Positions 11,506-23,053 of a stretch of 64,000 nucleotides of DNA are shown here, one piece after another. The DNA is from Cinnamomum chago. Its lineage: Eukaryota; Streptophyta; Magnoliopsida; Laurales; Lauraceae. The number at the start of each line of letters is the position of its first letter. The first letter of the stretch is position 1. A program made the position numbers and the translations under genes. The notes beneath the pieces are model-generated. The model was not told where the DNA came from and ran no database searches. It was given only the letters and a program-made list of their open reading frames with translations. Location: positions 125,091,001-125,155,000 of the forward strand of contig CP142453.1 of NCBI GenBank assembly GCA_038049695.1. Reading direction: 5' to 3'.

Positions 11506-14500
11506 CTATGTGGTGGCAGAGACCATGCGGATTTCATTGAGATGAACCTGTTGAGGAAGGAGGTTATACTTTATTCCCAGGGTCTCAAATATCTTTTTCA
11601 ACTCAAGAACAAGTTCAGATCTTCTGTTGAGCTTCTCTATGTAGTTCTGATAGTTTATGGTGTGTGTAACGAAAAGCACTATCTTCATCTTGTTCACGTT
11701 TTCAATATCTTTCACAACCAAATGATGCTTTGATTGCCAATGCTTAGACTTGCTATCTATGTACCTGTAAGACAAGACATTTGTGTTCTTGAGAAATTAT
11801 CAAGATAACATCATGGTATTTACCTAAAATGAGATCTTTCAATTTAGAATATGGAATGTTGGTGGTAATCGTTTATTAGACTTGTGAGCAGTGGAAATGG
11901 GTGAGATGTTAGCTAAAAAATTATGACTTTATGAAGAAAAAAAAAAGGAAAAAGGAGAATTGCTTACTTCTTTATTGCTTCCTTCATGGCCATGAAGGTG
12001 TCAGCTGGAGTAGAAACATCGATGGCAAATTCAATTGTGTCGGACATGTTTGGACTTCTATTGAAATTGCTGATGGGCTTTGTTAGCAACACTGAGTTGG
12101 GGTAGTAGATCTTTTCATTGTCGAATCTAAGAAACACTGTCGTCAAAATGTTCATCTCTTCCACAATCATCTGCACACAATCAGCTTGATGATGCAACAT
12201 TTATCATAATCTTTTGCTTTAAACAGTCAAACAGTTGGGAAAAACAAAGCTATTTTGTTCTTTTCCTCTTCTATTTCTTTTTTTTATAAATGCCATCTCT
12301 GTCCCCTTGAAGAAGGGAAAAAACACTTCATTCTTCCTATCTGCATTAGTTGAGGGCAGAAGTCATTTTCTCCTCGACAAGAAGAAACTCAAGACATGAG
12401 AAAAGAGAGTTGCAAGCCAAGCTTTTCTCCTCATCCAAATGGACCACCCACAATTCTGATCATAACCAAGAGTCCAAGACAACATTTTCATTTTGCACAA
12501 AATAAAACTGACCTGGACTCCATCGATGACACAACGATCGGCCACATCGAACGGGTGCATGACAAAGACAAAGACGATGGATTCAAAGATGGTCTTGCAT
12601 GTGTTCCCGAACATGAATGCCACAAGTACCAACTGAGATGTAACGAAGACCAAAACTTTACTCGAGGCTACTCCCATCACCAGCAAAGACATTACAATTA
12701 TAATTACGATTACAAGTGCGCTTGCAAGCTTGTGCAGCTGCTGCACCGCTGTTTTTGTATCATTCAACGAGAGAGCCAGGGCTTTTCGCTCACGGTAGGC
12801 TTCCACCTGCAACAACCAAAGATTATCCAGGGAGTGTTTGTGCATATTTGACCATAATGGTTACTGATTTTCTATGTATTTAGTCTGAAACTCATGATGT
12901 ATCTAAACACTGTTGTCACCACATTTATATTATTACATCCAAAACACCTCAAAAGCAAATAAAAATAAAGAAGATCTGCGGTTTTTTTTTTTTTACTTTA
13001 TTCTCATTTGCAATGCTGATATATAGACCAATACATAAAGGTTTCAGCTTTGGCCGATGCAATATCTTGAACCGTGATTGAAAACCATAATCCTAATCGA
13101 AAATTCCAATTTTGAGCTAAAAGGCCATGTCATGATGGACTGAAAGATGAGGAGAAACCATAACATTGCAATAAGAAGTTGATTTTGATTTTTAAAAACC
13201 TATAAGATAGAAGAGTGTTTTGGGATCTAATCAACTAAAAAAAAATGGATTTATTTTCTTTTGCATATTTTTCATGATTTTACCCAACAATGAGTATGCA
13301 TGACTTCCCTGTAATATGACACTAACAAGAATCTAATAACATATTGATTATTAAAGGAACACAGTATGTAATAAAATGCTTACTTATATTCTCCTCTTCT
13401 TTTTTTTCAAATTTGATGATATTTTAAAGGAACACAGTACTAGTGGATAGATACCTACTCACGCCAATGGAAGTTGTTTTTTGGTTAGGGAGGTGTGTGT
13501 AGTCGTGTGAGTTGAGTATTGTTACACTCTATCCCGAGTTAATCAAGATTAACTCTAATTAATCAAGATTAACATGATTTAAGCATGATTAAATAACTTA
13601 ATGGTGATTAATGACTAATATGGACTAAATTAGTCTTAAATAAATGAATTAAACATAATGGACAAGTTTGGAAGAAATTGACTTAATAGTGTTGAATTTA
13701 GACCCAAATTAGTGGAATTAAGGACTTTTCTATAAATACGGATTTGTGCGTATTTTGTCAAATACGGTGAAAATTTATACCAACATTTGTATCTTAATGA
13801 GTACAACGATTTTCATAACATACGCGTTTTCATTTGACTTCAAATGAATTAAATAAGTCTTGATTTGACTTAAATTTAAAGTGTGTAAAATATATGGGGG
13901 GCTGAATGTAAAAATTCTATTTAAAAAGAGTTGAGATGAGCTCAGAACCCATTTTCAGTCGGTGGATTATTCTGAAGTAGCTGAGATAGCTTAGGTTCTT
14001 CCTCATAGCTTTCTTCTTCATCGGATATTCTGAATAGGAGCTTCACAAGTGAGATTTGAAGAAAGAAAGATCAATTTTTATAACTTTTTCATCGTCTTCT
14101 TCAATCTTGTTAAAGAGCTAGAGTGGAGGAAATTTTCAGAACTTCTTTTCTTTGGTTACAAGTAAGTAGTTGAGACTCTTTGTTAGATTTACAAGTGTTC
14201 ATATGTGATTAGAGCTAATATTTATCATAGATAGCTCCTAAAGGATTCGTTTTGGGGATTTTCTTAATGTTAGGTTATCAAAGAGGGTTTTGGTTAGAGG
14301 TTTTTTATCTCAAGTCAAGCTAGTAAAAGGGGTTTTGAATCGAACTTGACTATAAGGCAAGTATAACAGTTATTGTGATTATGATACTAGTTTTGTGTAG
14401 ATTTCATTGATTTATTTATAGTTGTGAGCTCAAACCTGTTGTGTAGAATTAGGAGTTGATTTATTTTGTTTAAAGATTGATTAAATGGTATAAGAATGAA

Positions 14501-17500
14501 TTATATGATGGAATAGAAGTGTTTTCTTGATGAATGAATGGGATTGAGTAGGGAACAGGAGGTTCCAATGTTTATTGCAGGTTATAAATGGTTTTGGATG
14601 AAAGGAGAAAACTATTCAGAATTCCGATTTCGGAATTCTGAAGCGTTCGCTCGAGCGGACTTCTGTATAGCATCCGCTCGAGCGAATGAACATTTGCTCG
14701 AGCAAACTTGTTACTATCTGTTAACGCTTGAGCGAGCCAAAAAGGTCGCTTGAACGATTAAGTTTCTGTGAGGCATCCGCTCGAGCGAACCTGAAGCAAA
14801 TGTTTCGGGTTGTTTCTCGATTAATATTTGATTTTCCTTCTTTTAGTTAAGGATATTTAGTGATTGTAGTCGATAAATGAGTTGTGCTTGACAGATCGAT
14901 GATAGAAATTGTTTGACCAATGGTCAATTGATTATGTTTAACAGTTACTTGGATTTCCTAGGAATTATATTCCTAGATTTAAAAATAAAAATGGATCTTG
15001 AATTAATCATCACTGATAGAACTTTGGTTTAATTCTTGTATTATAAAAGATGAGCCTATTGATTAAATCAAGGCTGTCAATATTGTCTTACCTCCATGGG
15101 TATTAGTCAAGGGGACTTTAGTGTACAAAATGCACATAAATTGTGATGTCCATCGGGAATAACACATACATTAAATAACTGATGATGATACCTAATTAGT
15201 TGGTATTACTTGATTGAAATTGTTTATTGAATTGTATCCATTAATTTATCCTTGAACAAAATTAAATGTAAACTATGTTGTTCTGGAAATTGGCACTACA
15301 TGGTGATTTCAGTAAGCTCATTAGAACTGCTACTGTTGTAGCAAATTATTTGAGAGTATTCCGGAACTCCGCGGCGATGTCAGATGTCCCTAGCCTGGGC
15401 ACTGATAAATCCCACAATATATGAATCCTTCCGTATGGAAGATGAAAATCCTTCCTTTTTAGGAAGATGGCAATTGAAAATGAAATGCTATTGTAGTTTT
15501 TGCCAAATATTGAAGACTCTTATTTATTTGAATTAAATGGTAATTGTATTGGTCCAACATTTGATTAGACAGAATAAATGTGTGATTAGGTCGTTTAATC
15601 ATATAATTGTTTATACATTGTTGAATTGTCAAATTCATAGTGTTATTGATGGCATTACAGACATAGCTTCCCATGCCAGTCCTTCTGAGGCCACAGCGCC
15701 AGCGGAGACAACCGATCCGATTTCTCCATGAGGATTAATTGAGTGGAAGTGAAGCAATATCATATGATTATGATATTGAAACGAAAATTAAATGGAAAAC
15801 TTTTGTTATAAAAAAATTTGGTTTGGAACATTTTACACTTTTGATCCTTGCATTGTATTTAATTATGCAAGTGAATGGTTTTATACATGGTGTAAATAAG
15901 TTTTGTTTATACATGAACAATTAATGTATATTTGTTTATATTCCGCATAGTATGAAATTGTTATCCGTTGTGAATTTTATGTGATTGAAGTTCATGGGAG
16001 TGAGTATGCGACGCGACTCTGGGTTTACTCGGATTAATCCTAATCTTGGGCTCGGGTCGTGTCAAGTATTTACTAGAGCAAAAAAAAATTAAGAAATATA
16101 ATGCTCATGTGTGGGCCTGAGAAGAATTTCACTTAAATAAGAGTTGGTCCATCATAATATTAATTATTTATTAAAACACATGAATTTTTCATAATTTTTT
16201 ATTCCAGCATTTTATAATTAATCCATCTGATCATGGGTTAAACCTCCATTTGAGTGAAACTGGACCAGGTTTGTACCAGGTGGATGGCATTGATTTTGAA
16301 GCATTTTGATCGGTCCCCTTGACTCGGCACCAGTCCATATGGGGCCCACCCAGGGATAACACGCAATGGGTATTGAAAGATCTCACCCCCATGGCTATGT
16401 GCATGGTGACAGAGGCTCTAATCATTATCTTAACCACCTAATCAATGACCCACAAATTTTTACCAACCGAACTAGTGCACAACTGATCTAATGGTACAGT
16501 CCACAGGAATGGATGCCAAACTTAGGATCGGTGACTAGCTGGGATGACCCTGTTTTCCTATTTAGATGTGTAACAAATGGGCCCAAGTGAGAACCTCCAG
16601 ACTTATTATCTGTTGCCAAATTGCCCCAGCTCGACATATGTTCTTGAATTTCATCTCACTTCTTTTTACAAGCCTTCTGATGCTAATCCGACACTGGTGG
16701 GCCATCACTGATGGTCTTTGCCACCTCACGTGATTAGATAGTCATGATTCACTAAAAGTTTTTGGTGGCTACCAAAATGGATTACTAGTTCTAATTTAAC
16801 CAATCAATACAGTGGCAAAAATAATCAGATAATATAGAACTAGCTATCTACCAATCACACACCACAAGAAGGCCGACACAGTATTTAGCGTGGAAACCCT
16901 ATCCAGGGAGAAAAACCATGAACCAAGAATCAAGAGTTCACGAACAGTTACAAGACATACTCACAAGCTCATTTACCTCAGTCTGTACCTCAACCTAAGG
17001 GCTGTAGTTGTTCTTGCAAAGAATCCATTGATACAATATCCATTGTGCCATGTTCTCCATCTCCTCGCACCTTGCCAGTCAAGATCCACTATCTTCTATA
17101 AAAAGGTAGAAGCAACAATAACCTTCTAGAGCAGCCCTTCAGAACGATCTCTCAATGGCTCTAAAGAATAATCTCTCTCTCAAATATCTCTAACTCAGAT
17201 TAATGAGTGATGATTTCTAGGGTTGAGAGTAACACCCTATATATAGCCTCAAATTCGTGCCTTAGACTTAGTGCACAAGCAGGACTCAAATTGGGAAACA
17301 TAGTCTCAAAAGTAAACACTTCCAATTCAGAAAAGAAGACTTTTCCGTTTCTGCGCACCTTTCCGATCGATTGGACAGTACATCAGATCGATCGGACCAC
17401 CCAAATAATTAGGCGCAATTACAGTCCAATCGATCGGGCCTGGGGAGATTCGCAGGGTCTTTTCTTTTCTTTTAATCTTCGCTTCAGCTCTTCCGGCGAC

Positions 17501-20500
17501 ACAATCCTAGTCCATTCTAAATTAAATTAGCAAATACAACTCAATTGACCCAGAGTTTTATCAAACCCATAAATTAGCAAACATAAAAATACTAACACTC
17601 ACGTTGATCATATATAATTCAGAGGCGACAAATCTTGACACAACCCATATTTGACCAGTTAAACCTGACCCGTGTAAGATACGGGTCGGTCATGGATCGG
17701 GGCTTTTTGCACCCATAAAAATGTACCACCATTCCAGCTCCATCACCTCGGTTTACAACATCCGAACAGTGGATTTTTTTTGTTTCTTTTCAATAATTCA
17801 GATGAACTCCAATGGATCGCGAGGTCGGCCACCTTGAATTGTGTTTTCTGTTGATGGCACACTGGTTGTTTGGCTGATGGTGGTGATGTAACGATTTGAG
17901 AATTGATTCTGCTTTTGGTAGAAACTAGAAGCTGGTTTTACTGCTATAAAAATTATATACTGGTGGTGAGCTAAATGAACAGAAGCTGTTGGATCGAAGG
18001 CCTGTGAATTGGATGCAGACTAGTAGGGCTAGAGCTATGAGTTTAAAAATGAAGTTAAGTTGTTTGATAAAATGACCGTTAGGGTTTGCATGCATTGCAG
18101 GTCAATATGGATCGGGTTGAGAAAACATGACCCGTTCTTTTTAAAAAAAGTCAGATAAGGGCCGAGTTAATATCATGGGACCCACCTGTTGACCCGGCCC
18201 GTTGGCCACCCTCAGCCACAAGGATATAAATGCTAAATTCATTTCTCTTATGAATGCACGGGGTGAGCTGACTACCTCCTACATACAAATTGTTAAAAAA
18301 GAATTCACACTTCACTTATTTTTTTGCATCTAATTTCTCTTTACTTATACTTGGGTCCACTGTCAAATGATCAATTGTAAAACATGTGATCAAAATATAA
18401 ATATATAAATAAAGGAAGTGAACAAATTTTTTTATAATCAGTCTCGCTCCAAGTCAGATAAACTCATAAAAAGTAAAACTGGCCTGATTACAATGAAGAG
18501 CAATCCATGATTTTGAGTGCTTGGAATTTTACAGGCAGGTCTGAGACTCAATGGATTTTTGGAATATTTATGCCTAACCGTGATATATGTCGTGCATCCA
18601 GTTTTTTGTTTTTTTGGGCAGAATCATGCATGCAGTTAGAGTAGGATATATATATATATATGGATACCTCCCACAAAGTGCTAAAAGAGAAGCAATTGAG
18701 AAGGAATACATACCACCCAGTTCCTGAAATCTTTCTTCTTGATCTTTCGATTCTCCACTGCCCCTTGGAAGAAAGGGAGAATGGTTTGCACCTCATCCTT
18801 CTCTAAAAATTTTAAAAGGTCATCCTCTTCAATGTACCTACAGACATATATCACAAGCGTGCTTAGAGTCAGACCAAACACTCAAATAAAAGAGTGCTTT
18901 TATCCCTCACTAATGCTACTAAGTTGAGAGAGCACGGAGCAGATGAGGCACGGTTCTTATTGAGGTGTAAGCAGACGGATGTAACTATATAAATCGTGAT
19001 ACAAGATAAAACATATAACAACGACCTATACTTATTGACAAATTTATAAATGGTCATCTGTCTTTTTTAGTTTTTACATATTACCACTTTTATTAACATT
19101 AAGAATCTCAATGCACCACGATGAACATGGTCCGGCCAATTTCCATGCATGATCAGTTGATCAAATTCAATGTATTGTCTTTCGAAAGGTTAAAAGATTT
19201 CGCCAAATCCCTCCTCATTCAGATAAAACCTGAGATAATAAAAAGACCATTAAGTCCAAGTCAAAGTATCCACAATTGACGCTCTTAATTTGATGTGTTT
19301 CAACTGGCGCTTAGGATAGATTGAAATTGATACACATAATTTATGTAGCTGCAATGATCCCAATAAGACTTTAATAATGATGGTGGTGGTGATGGTGGTG
19401 GTTTTCATCACCAGTCCAAAGCTTTGAATAAAATTCTAAAGTGGTTGAATGTGATTTTTATACTGAGTAGATGTCTCTATATGCATGTTAGGTGTAATTA
19501 TTAAAATTAACAAATTAGTATACGTATTTCTAATGAAAATTGCTGCCACCCACTCACAATTTCCTGGGAACAGACGTAACATCTCTTTTGGACCAAAAAA
19601 TAAAAGGATAACACTAGTCTTCGTGACAAACGGCTTCTTCCTGCACAAACTTTATTTAAATTGAAACCCCCCAAGCCCTACCAAAACAGACAAAAAGAGC
19701 CTAACTGCTCTCATTATAATAATACATACAATAATATCTTATTTTATTACTCTAAACTACAGCTCACTCATTTCTCAACAGGATAATGAACCAACTGACA
19801 TGAAAGGTGAAAGTAAAAATAAAAATAAAAAACTCTTCTTAGTAAAAATGCAGTTTTAGCCATTCTAGGTTTCTGGAATTGGAATAAGAAGTGATTAATA
19901 AACGACGATAAAATCCTATTACAAGTAGCTAAGTAGTCATTACTAAACAACCTTTAAAAAGCAGTCATAACTAATAAACAACCTCGAAGTTCGTATCTCA
20001 CACCGAAAATCACACAAGGATAGGGGAGCCAAACAGCAATCCCCTGAGTGCCTACCACACGCTTCCCGTGAGTTTGATGCGTAGGACTCAACCGTGAAGT
20101 CCACTAATGTTAATCTGAACCGTTTAAATTGATTGCCATCCCCTCTTGTGATCTATCAAGAGACTGAGCACTTAACCCCAAGGGGTAGTTCAGTTGGCCG
20201 AAGACTACGGTTTGCACCCGGAGGTTGTGGGTTCGAAACCGCTCTACCACACTGGGCCACACTGGGCCACAGGGGATTTTACCCGGCTTTCTCTCCTGGA
20301 CCCGTAGGGATTATTCTTGCCCAATGGACTAGTAACCCTAAGTTATCAGAAAAAAAAAAAAAAAAAAAAGAAAAAAAAAAGAAAAAAAAAAGACTGAGCA
20401 CATGAAAATAATCATTTTTGATGGTTCATATTATCAGCATGTGGCCCCACAGTGGATCCCACGCTTCCCAGGAAAGCGTGTGGGATGCACGCAGGAGATC

Positions 20501-22083
20501 TAGAAGGCTACTAGATTTGAAAGGTCTGAACTCTGAACAACTGATCACTGCGGTCATCACCTGGATACCGCCACCCATTCGATTGGCCAAAAAAGAACGG
20601 TATTCATGAGTACCATCTTAAAAACATACTCCCGTGGACTAAAAAAGATCAAGAAATGCGACCCAACTCGGGTCTGACGTCGGAACACCCATGCCTAATA
20701 ATACACTGACACTGACACTGACTCAGGTCATCAATAAAGCTGTGTTTGTATCTATCTGGTACTAGCCCTACAGAATATTTACATTTACGTATGTATTGAA
20801 ATACAGTGCTGCAGTAGTAGTAGTGGTGGTGTAGGTGTATTGCTACTTAGTACTTACTTCTTTCCAGTGGCGACTTTCTCGAAGATCCTGCCGGCGATCA
20901 ACTTGGCTTCCCGCTCGCTGGTCATATCATATTCAGTCTCCTTGGAAGCCTGCATGGTCTGATCCACAGTCGACGATATCGAAGTCAGACCCGAAAACAT
21001 GACGTGACTCCCCAGCCACTTCACCGTGTAAGCCGACGCGTTCTCCCGACTCATCTTCCTCAGCTTCTCCATGTCGATTCCGCTCGACCCGGCTCCCCCA
21101 CCCATCCCCATCCGCTTTGACAGCCTAGCGGGCATGGTCTTGGACCGATCCATCTTCTCCCTCTGACTCGTCCGATCCGAACTCGTCCGAGTCACCTCGT
21201 CCGGCGGCGGATCCAGCAGCTTCTCGAGGATGATGTAGTGGAAGACGCTCTCCTTCATCCGGTCGAAGAAGGTGGCTACGTGGAAGGAGGAGGCGAGAAG
21301 CTTGACGAGGATGATCTTGATGAGCCAGATGACGGCTGCTATCGTGACCGCGATGAGTGCGCGCCAGACTCGTTTGAGGAACCCGTGGTTTAGGGACGAG
21401 CTCCCGAGTTCTGAGTAGAAAATGATGTAAAAGGAAAGGAGGACGAGTCCGAGCCATACGCAGTTCTGCACACTCCTTCTGAGGCCGTAGACGAAGTAGA
21501 GGACCTTCTCGCGGAGCATGTAGTTGCGCTCGATGAGGAAGACGAGGATGGAGACGAGCCAGCCGGAGACCAGGCGGCCGGAGGAGACGACCAGGACCAT
21601 GAGAGTCCACTTCCAGAGGGCTAAACCCCAGATGAGCTTCTCCTTCCAGGGATCAACTGTCAGGGTTGTAACCAGACAGGCTGTGGAGAGGAAGAAGAAC
21701 ACCCACTCGGCAATGGTTCGCCACCCGACCTTGCGCTTCTTCTTTTCCAATTCCTGTTTGAGTTTCTCTTCGTCTTCGTCTTTGAAGAGAGCATCGTCTT
21801 CGTCTTCGTCGTCGTCGGACTCTATTTTGGCCGAGTCGACGGGCTCCTCGGACTCGGCGGTGGGTTTGGGAGGTTGAGGGTGAGCGAACTCGACGAGTCT
21901 GGATTTGGGTTTGAGGGTGGGGAGGGGGAGTGGGCGTGTGGATTTCGTTGTTGGTGGTGGGGTTTTTTCTTCAAAAGGTGGGAGGGTCTCAGGGGATTGA
22001 TGGGGTTTTGGGCTTGCTTGGTCCATATGGACTACTACTTCAATATTGGGTTTTGATTTTTGTTTCTGTGGGGGGTTATACAT
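11506..22083 (-). CDS. MSL10-like: Mechanosensitive channel of small conductance-like protein, MSL10 class, copy A (701 aa)
   Basis: The coding sequence joins five exons: 20858-22083, 18714-18837, 12513-12806, 11968-12170 and 11506-11764. All introns are GT-AG and the phases fit, giving 701 residues (Arabidopsis MSL10 has about 734). A Pro-rich and acidic cytosolic N-terminus (1-120) precedes four membrane helices (about 124-143, 155-185, 205-224, 241-264). A cytosolic loop follows, with YIEEDDLLKFL in exon 2. Exon 3 encodes NDTKTAVQQLHKLAS, TM5 (479-497) and the pore-lining TM6 with VAFMFGNTCKTIFESIVF. F514 and G517 match the pore residues F553 and G556 known from MSL10. The MscS beta domain and C-terminus follow (HPFDVADRC, ENVNKMKIVLF, RRSELVLELKK). 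Family members are plasma-membrane, stretch-gated, anion-preferring channels. The usual FDVGDR reads FDVADR in both copies. Intron 2 is swollen to 5.9 kb by two solo LTRs. Confidence 0.93.
13520..16064 (+). mobile_element. Solo LTR of a long-LTR Ty3/Gypsy-type element (S1), in MSL-A intron 2
   Basis: This LTR fossil of 2545 bp begins TGTTACACTC and ends GGGTCGTGTCA, between perfect 5-bp target repeats AGTAT (13515-13519 and 16065-16069). Copy B shows the clean empty site near 53944. It is homologous to the solo LTR at 60162-62505 (opposite orientation). No internal domain is present, so it is the product of LTR-LTR recombination. It inserted after the duplication. It lies within the 5.9-kb intron of a gene whose exons remain whole. 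Gypsy assignment is by LTR style only. Confidence 0.88.
14617..14790. repeat. Palindromic-word cluster (CGCTCGAGCG) in LTR S1
   Basis: About six variants of the self-complementary word CGCTCGAGCG lie within 150 bases, some in close pairs with 6-7 bases between. Just before them is a perfect hairpin CAGAATTCCG-ATTT-CGGAATTCTG (14617-14640). The cluster starts about 1.1 kb from the LTR's 5' end, much as in the other long LTRs of this window. Confidence 0.85.
16753..17597 (-). mobile_element. Solo LTR-like insertion, unclassified LTR retrotransposon, in MSL-A intron 2
   Basis: This is an 845-bp fossil insertion absent from copy B, where the site reads GACTCACG (about 54507). It is flanked by TTCAC / CTCAC, a 5-bp target repeat with one difference. 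On the minus strand it starts TGTTAGTATTTTT and has a TATATATA box about 350 bases in, as many LTRs do. No protein domain is seen. It may be Copia-like but the family is uncertain. It inserted after the duplication. Confidence 0.65.
17362..17437. repeat. Three CCGATCGATCGG words in the 16.8-17.6 kb LTR
   Basis: Three near-copies of TCCGATCGATCGG lie at 17362-17374, 17383-17395 and 17425-17437, with gaps of 8 and 29 bases. The same three words with the same two gaps occur at 61352-61427 in an LTR of different length and ends. Both are followed by a CCTGGG..GCAGG phrase. Confidence 0.85.
20172..20390 (+). mobile_element. tRNA-derived SINE (SINE-2), full length, in MSL-A intron-1 upstream part
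   Basis: An A box (GGTAGTTCAGTTGG) and B box (GGGTTCGAAACC) are followed by the family tail (TCTCTCCTGGACCCGTAGGG) and a long A-rich end. The flanking direct repeat AGACTGAGCAC is perfect at 20161-20171 and 20391-20401. Copy B keeps the empty site (near 56601). Inside, ACTGGGCCAC is doubled. It lies in intron 1 of MSL copy A, antisense to the gene. Confidence 0.92.
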
Positions 22084-22257
22084 TTTTCCTGGGAGAGAGA
22101 AGGAGAATGGGGTGATTGAAGAATTAAGAGTGTTGTTCTTCTGCAGCCCCGTTTCTTCCTTCTCACTTGCCTCTTTTCTTCCTTGTAGTCTGATCTGGTT
22201 TGGGAGAATGGAATGGGGACTGAACTGACCTGAGGGAAATAGAGGAGTCAGAGGTGG

Positions 22258-22267
22258 TATTTATATA
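22258..22267 (-). promoter_or_regulatory. TATA box of MSL copy A
   Basis: On the minus strand the string TATATAAATA lies about 175 bases upstream of the start codon at 22083, inside an AT palindrome. Copy B has a different TATA-like string at the matching place. Confidence 0.55.
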
Positions 22268-22309
22268 TAATAATACCGGTGGCAATCGTGTGGATCCGTA
22301 TGTTTAGGA

Positions 22310-22384
22310 AGAAAAAGCCTATGTGGCCCGAATATGGGGACCGAACCGTGGCCCGGTCCCCATGAGGGCCACATAGCACCCCTG
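22310..22384. mobile_element. 75-bp foldback mini-element in the MSL-A promoter
   Basis: The core folds on itself: CTATGTGGCCC and ATGGGGACCG on the left pair with CGGTCCCCAT and GGGCCACATAG on the right. It is flanked by a perfect 8-bp repeat GTTTAGGA (22302-22309 and 22385-22392), the size typical of hAT insertions. Copy B reads straight through (TGTTTAGGTATTG near 58606). It sits about 230 bases upstream of the start codon, just beyond the TATA box, so it could alter expression of copy A only. Confidence 0.82.
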
Positions 22385-23053
22385 GTTTAGGAATTATGAC
22401 AATATATTTTAAAAATAAATAACGGTTATATGAGTGGTAAGGAGCATCAGACCTCAGTAATTGAGGTTGTTGTGGGGGTTCATCACTGTATTAAATAAGC
22501 AATAAGGGTTTTGAAAATGATTGATGCGGGAAAGTCAGGTCCATCCAGATCGAGATGCAGTAGCCCTTTCATGTGGGTTCATAAGAGGAACTTTCCTATT
22601 TTTGGGTGCCAAATGTGATTTTGCAATTGTTTTGGCACACCTGTATTATAAATTTATTCCAATGGTAGGTGTTAAAATGAGGTGCCATTTTAATATTTTA
22701 ATATTTTTTATTAAAAAAATATAATTAAATTTAACGGTTATATTTTTATGGGTATAATTTTCATAACGATCGTCATTTAACAGATATATTTTTATAGTAA
22801 AAATTTAAATTTTCAAATTTTAAATTTTAAATTCAAATTTTATCCGCCAAAATTCAAATTTCAAATTTCAACCATTGAAATTCAAATTTGAAAATTTAAC
22901 AGGCAAAATAAAAATTCAAAAAAGTAGAATTTGTCTATAAATATGATCATTTTTCTCATGTTTTCATCCATCTATATTACATTCTCTCTATAAATTCAAT
23001 ATCTTCTTTCTCTTTGACTATTTATCCTTTCATATTTTCATTCATCAATCTAT

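Noticed and set aside
12396-12851. 150-residue plus-strand frame, also present at 52855-53307
   Set aside because: It is the reverse shadow of MSL exon 3. Conservation comes from the real gene.
20133-20405. 90-residue frame ending in poly-lysine
   Set aside because: It is SINE-2 read through its A-rich tail.
21125-21877. Frames of 117-161 residues overlapping MSL exon 1, mirrored in copy B
   Set aside because: Shadows of the real exon, with low-complexity Arg/Leu or Ser runs and no domain.
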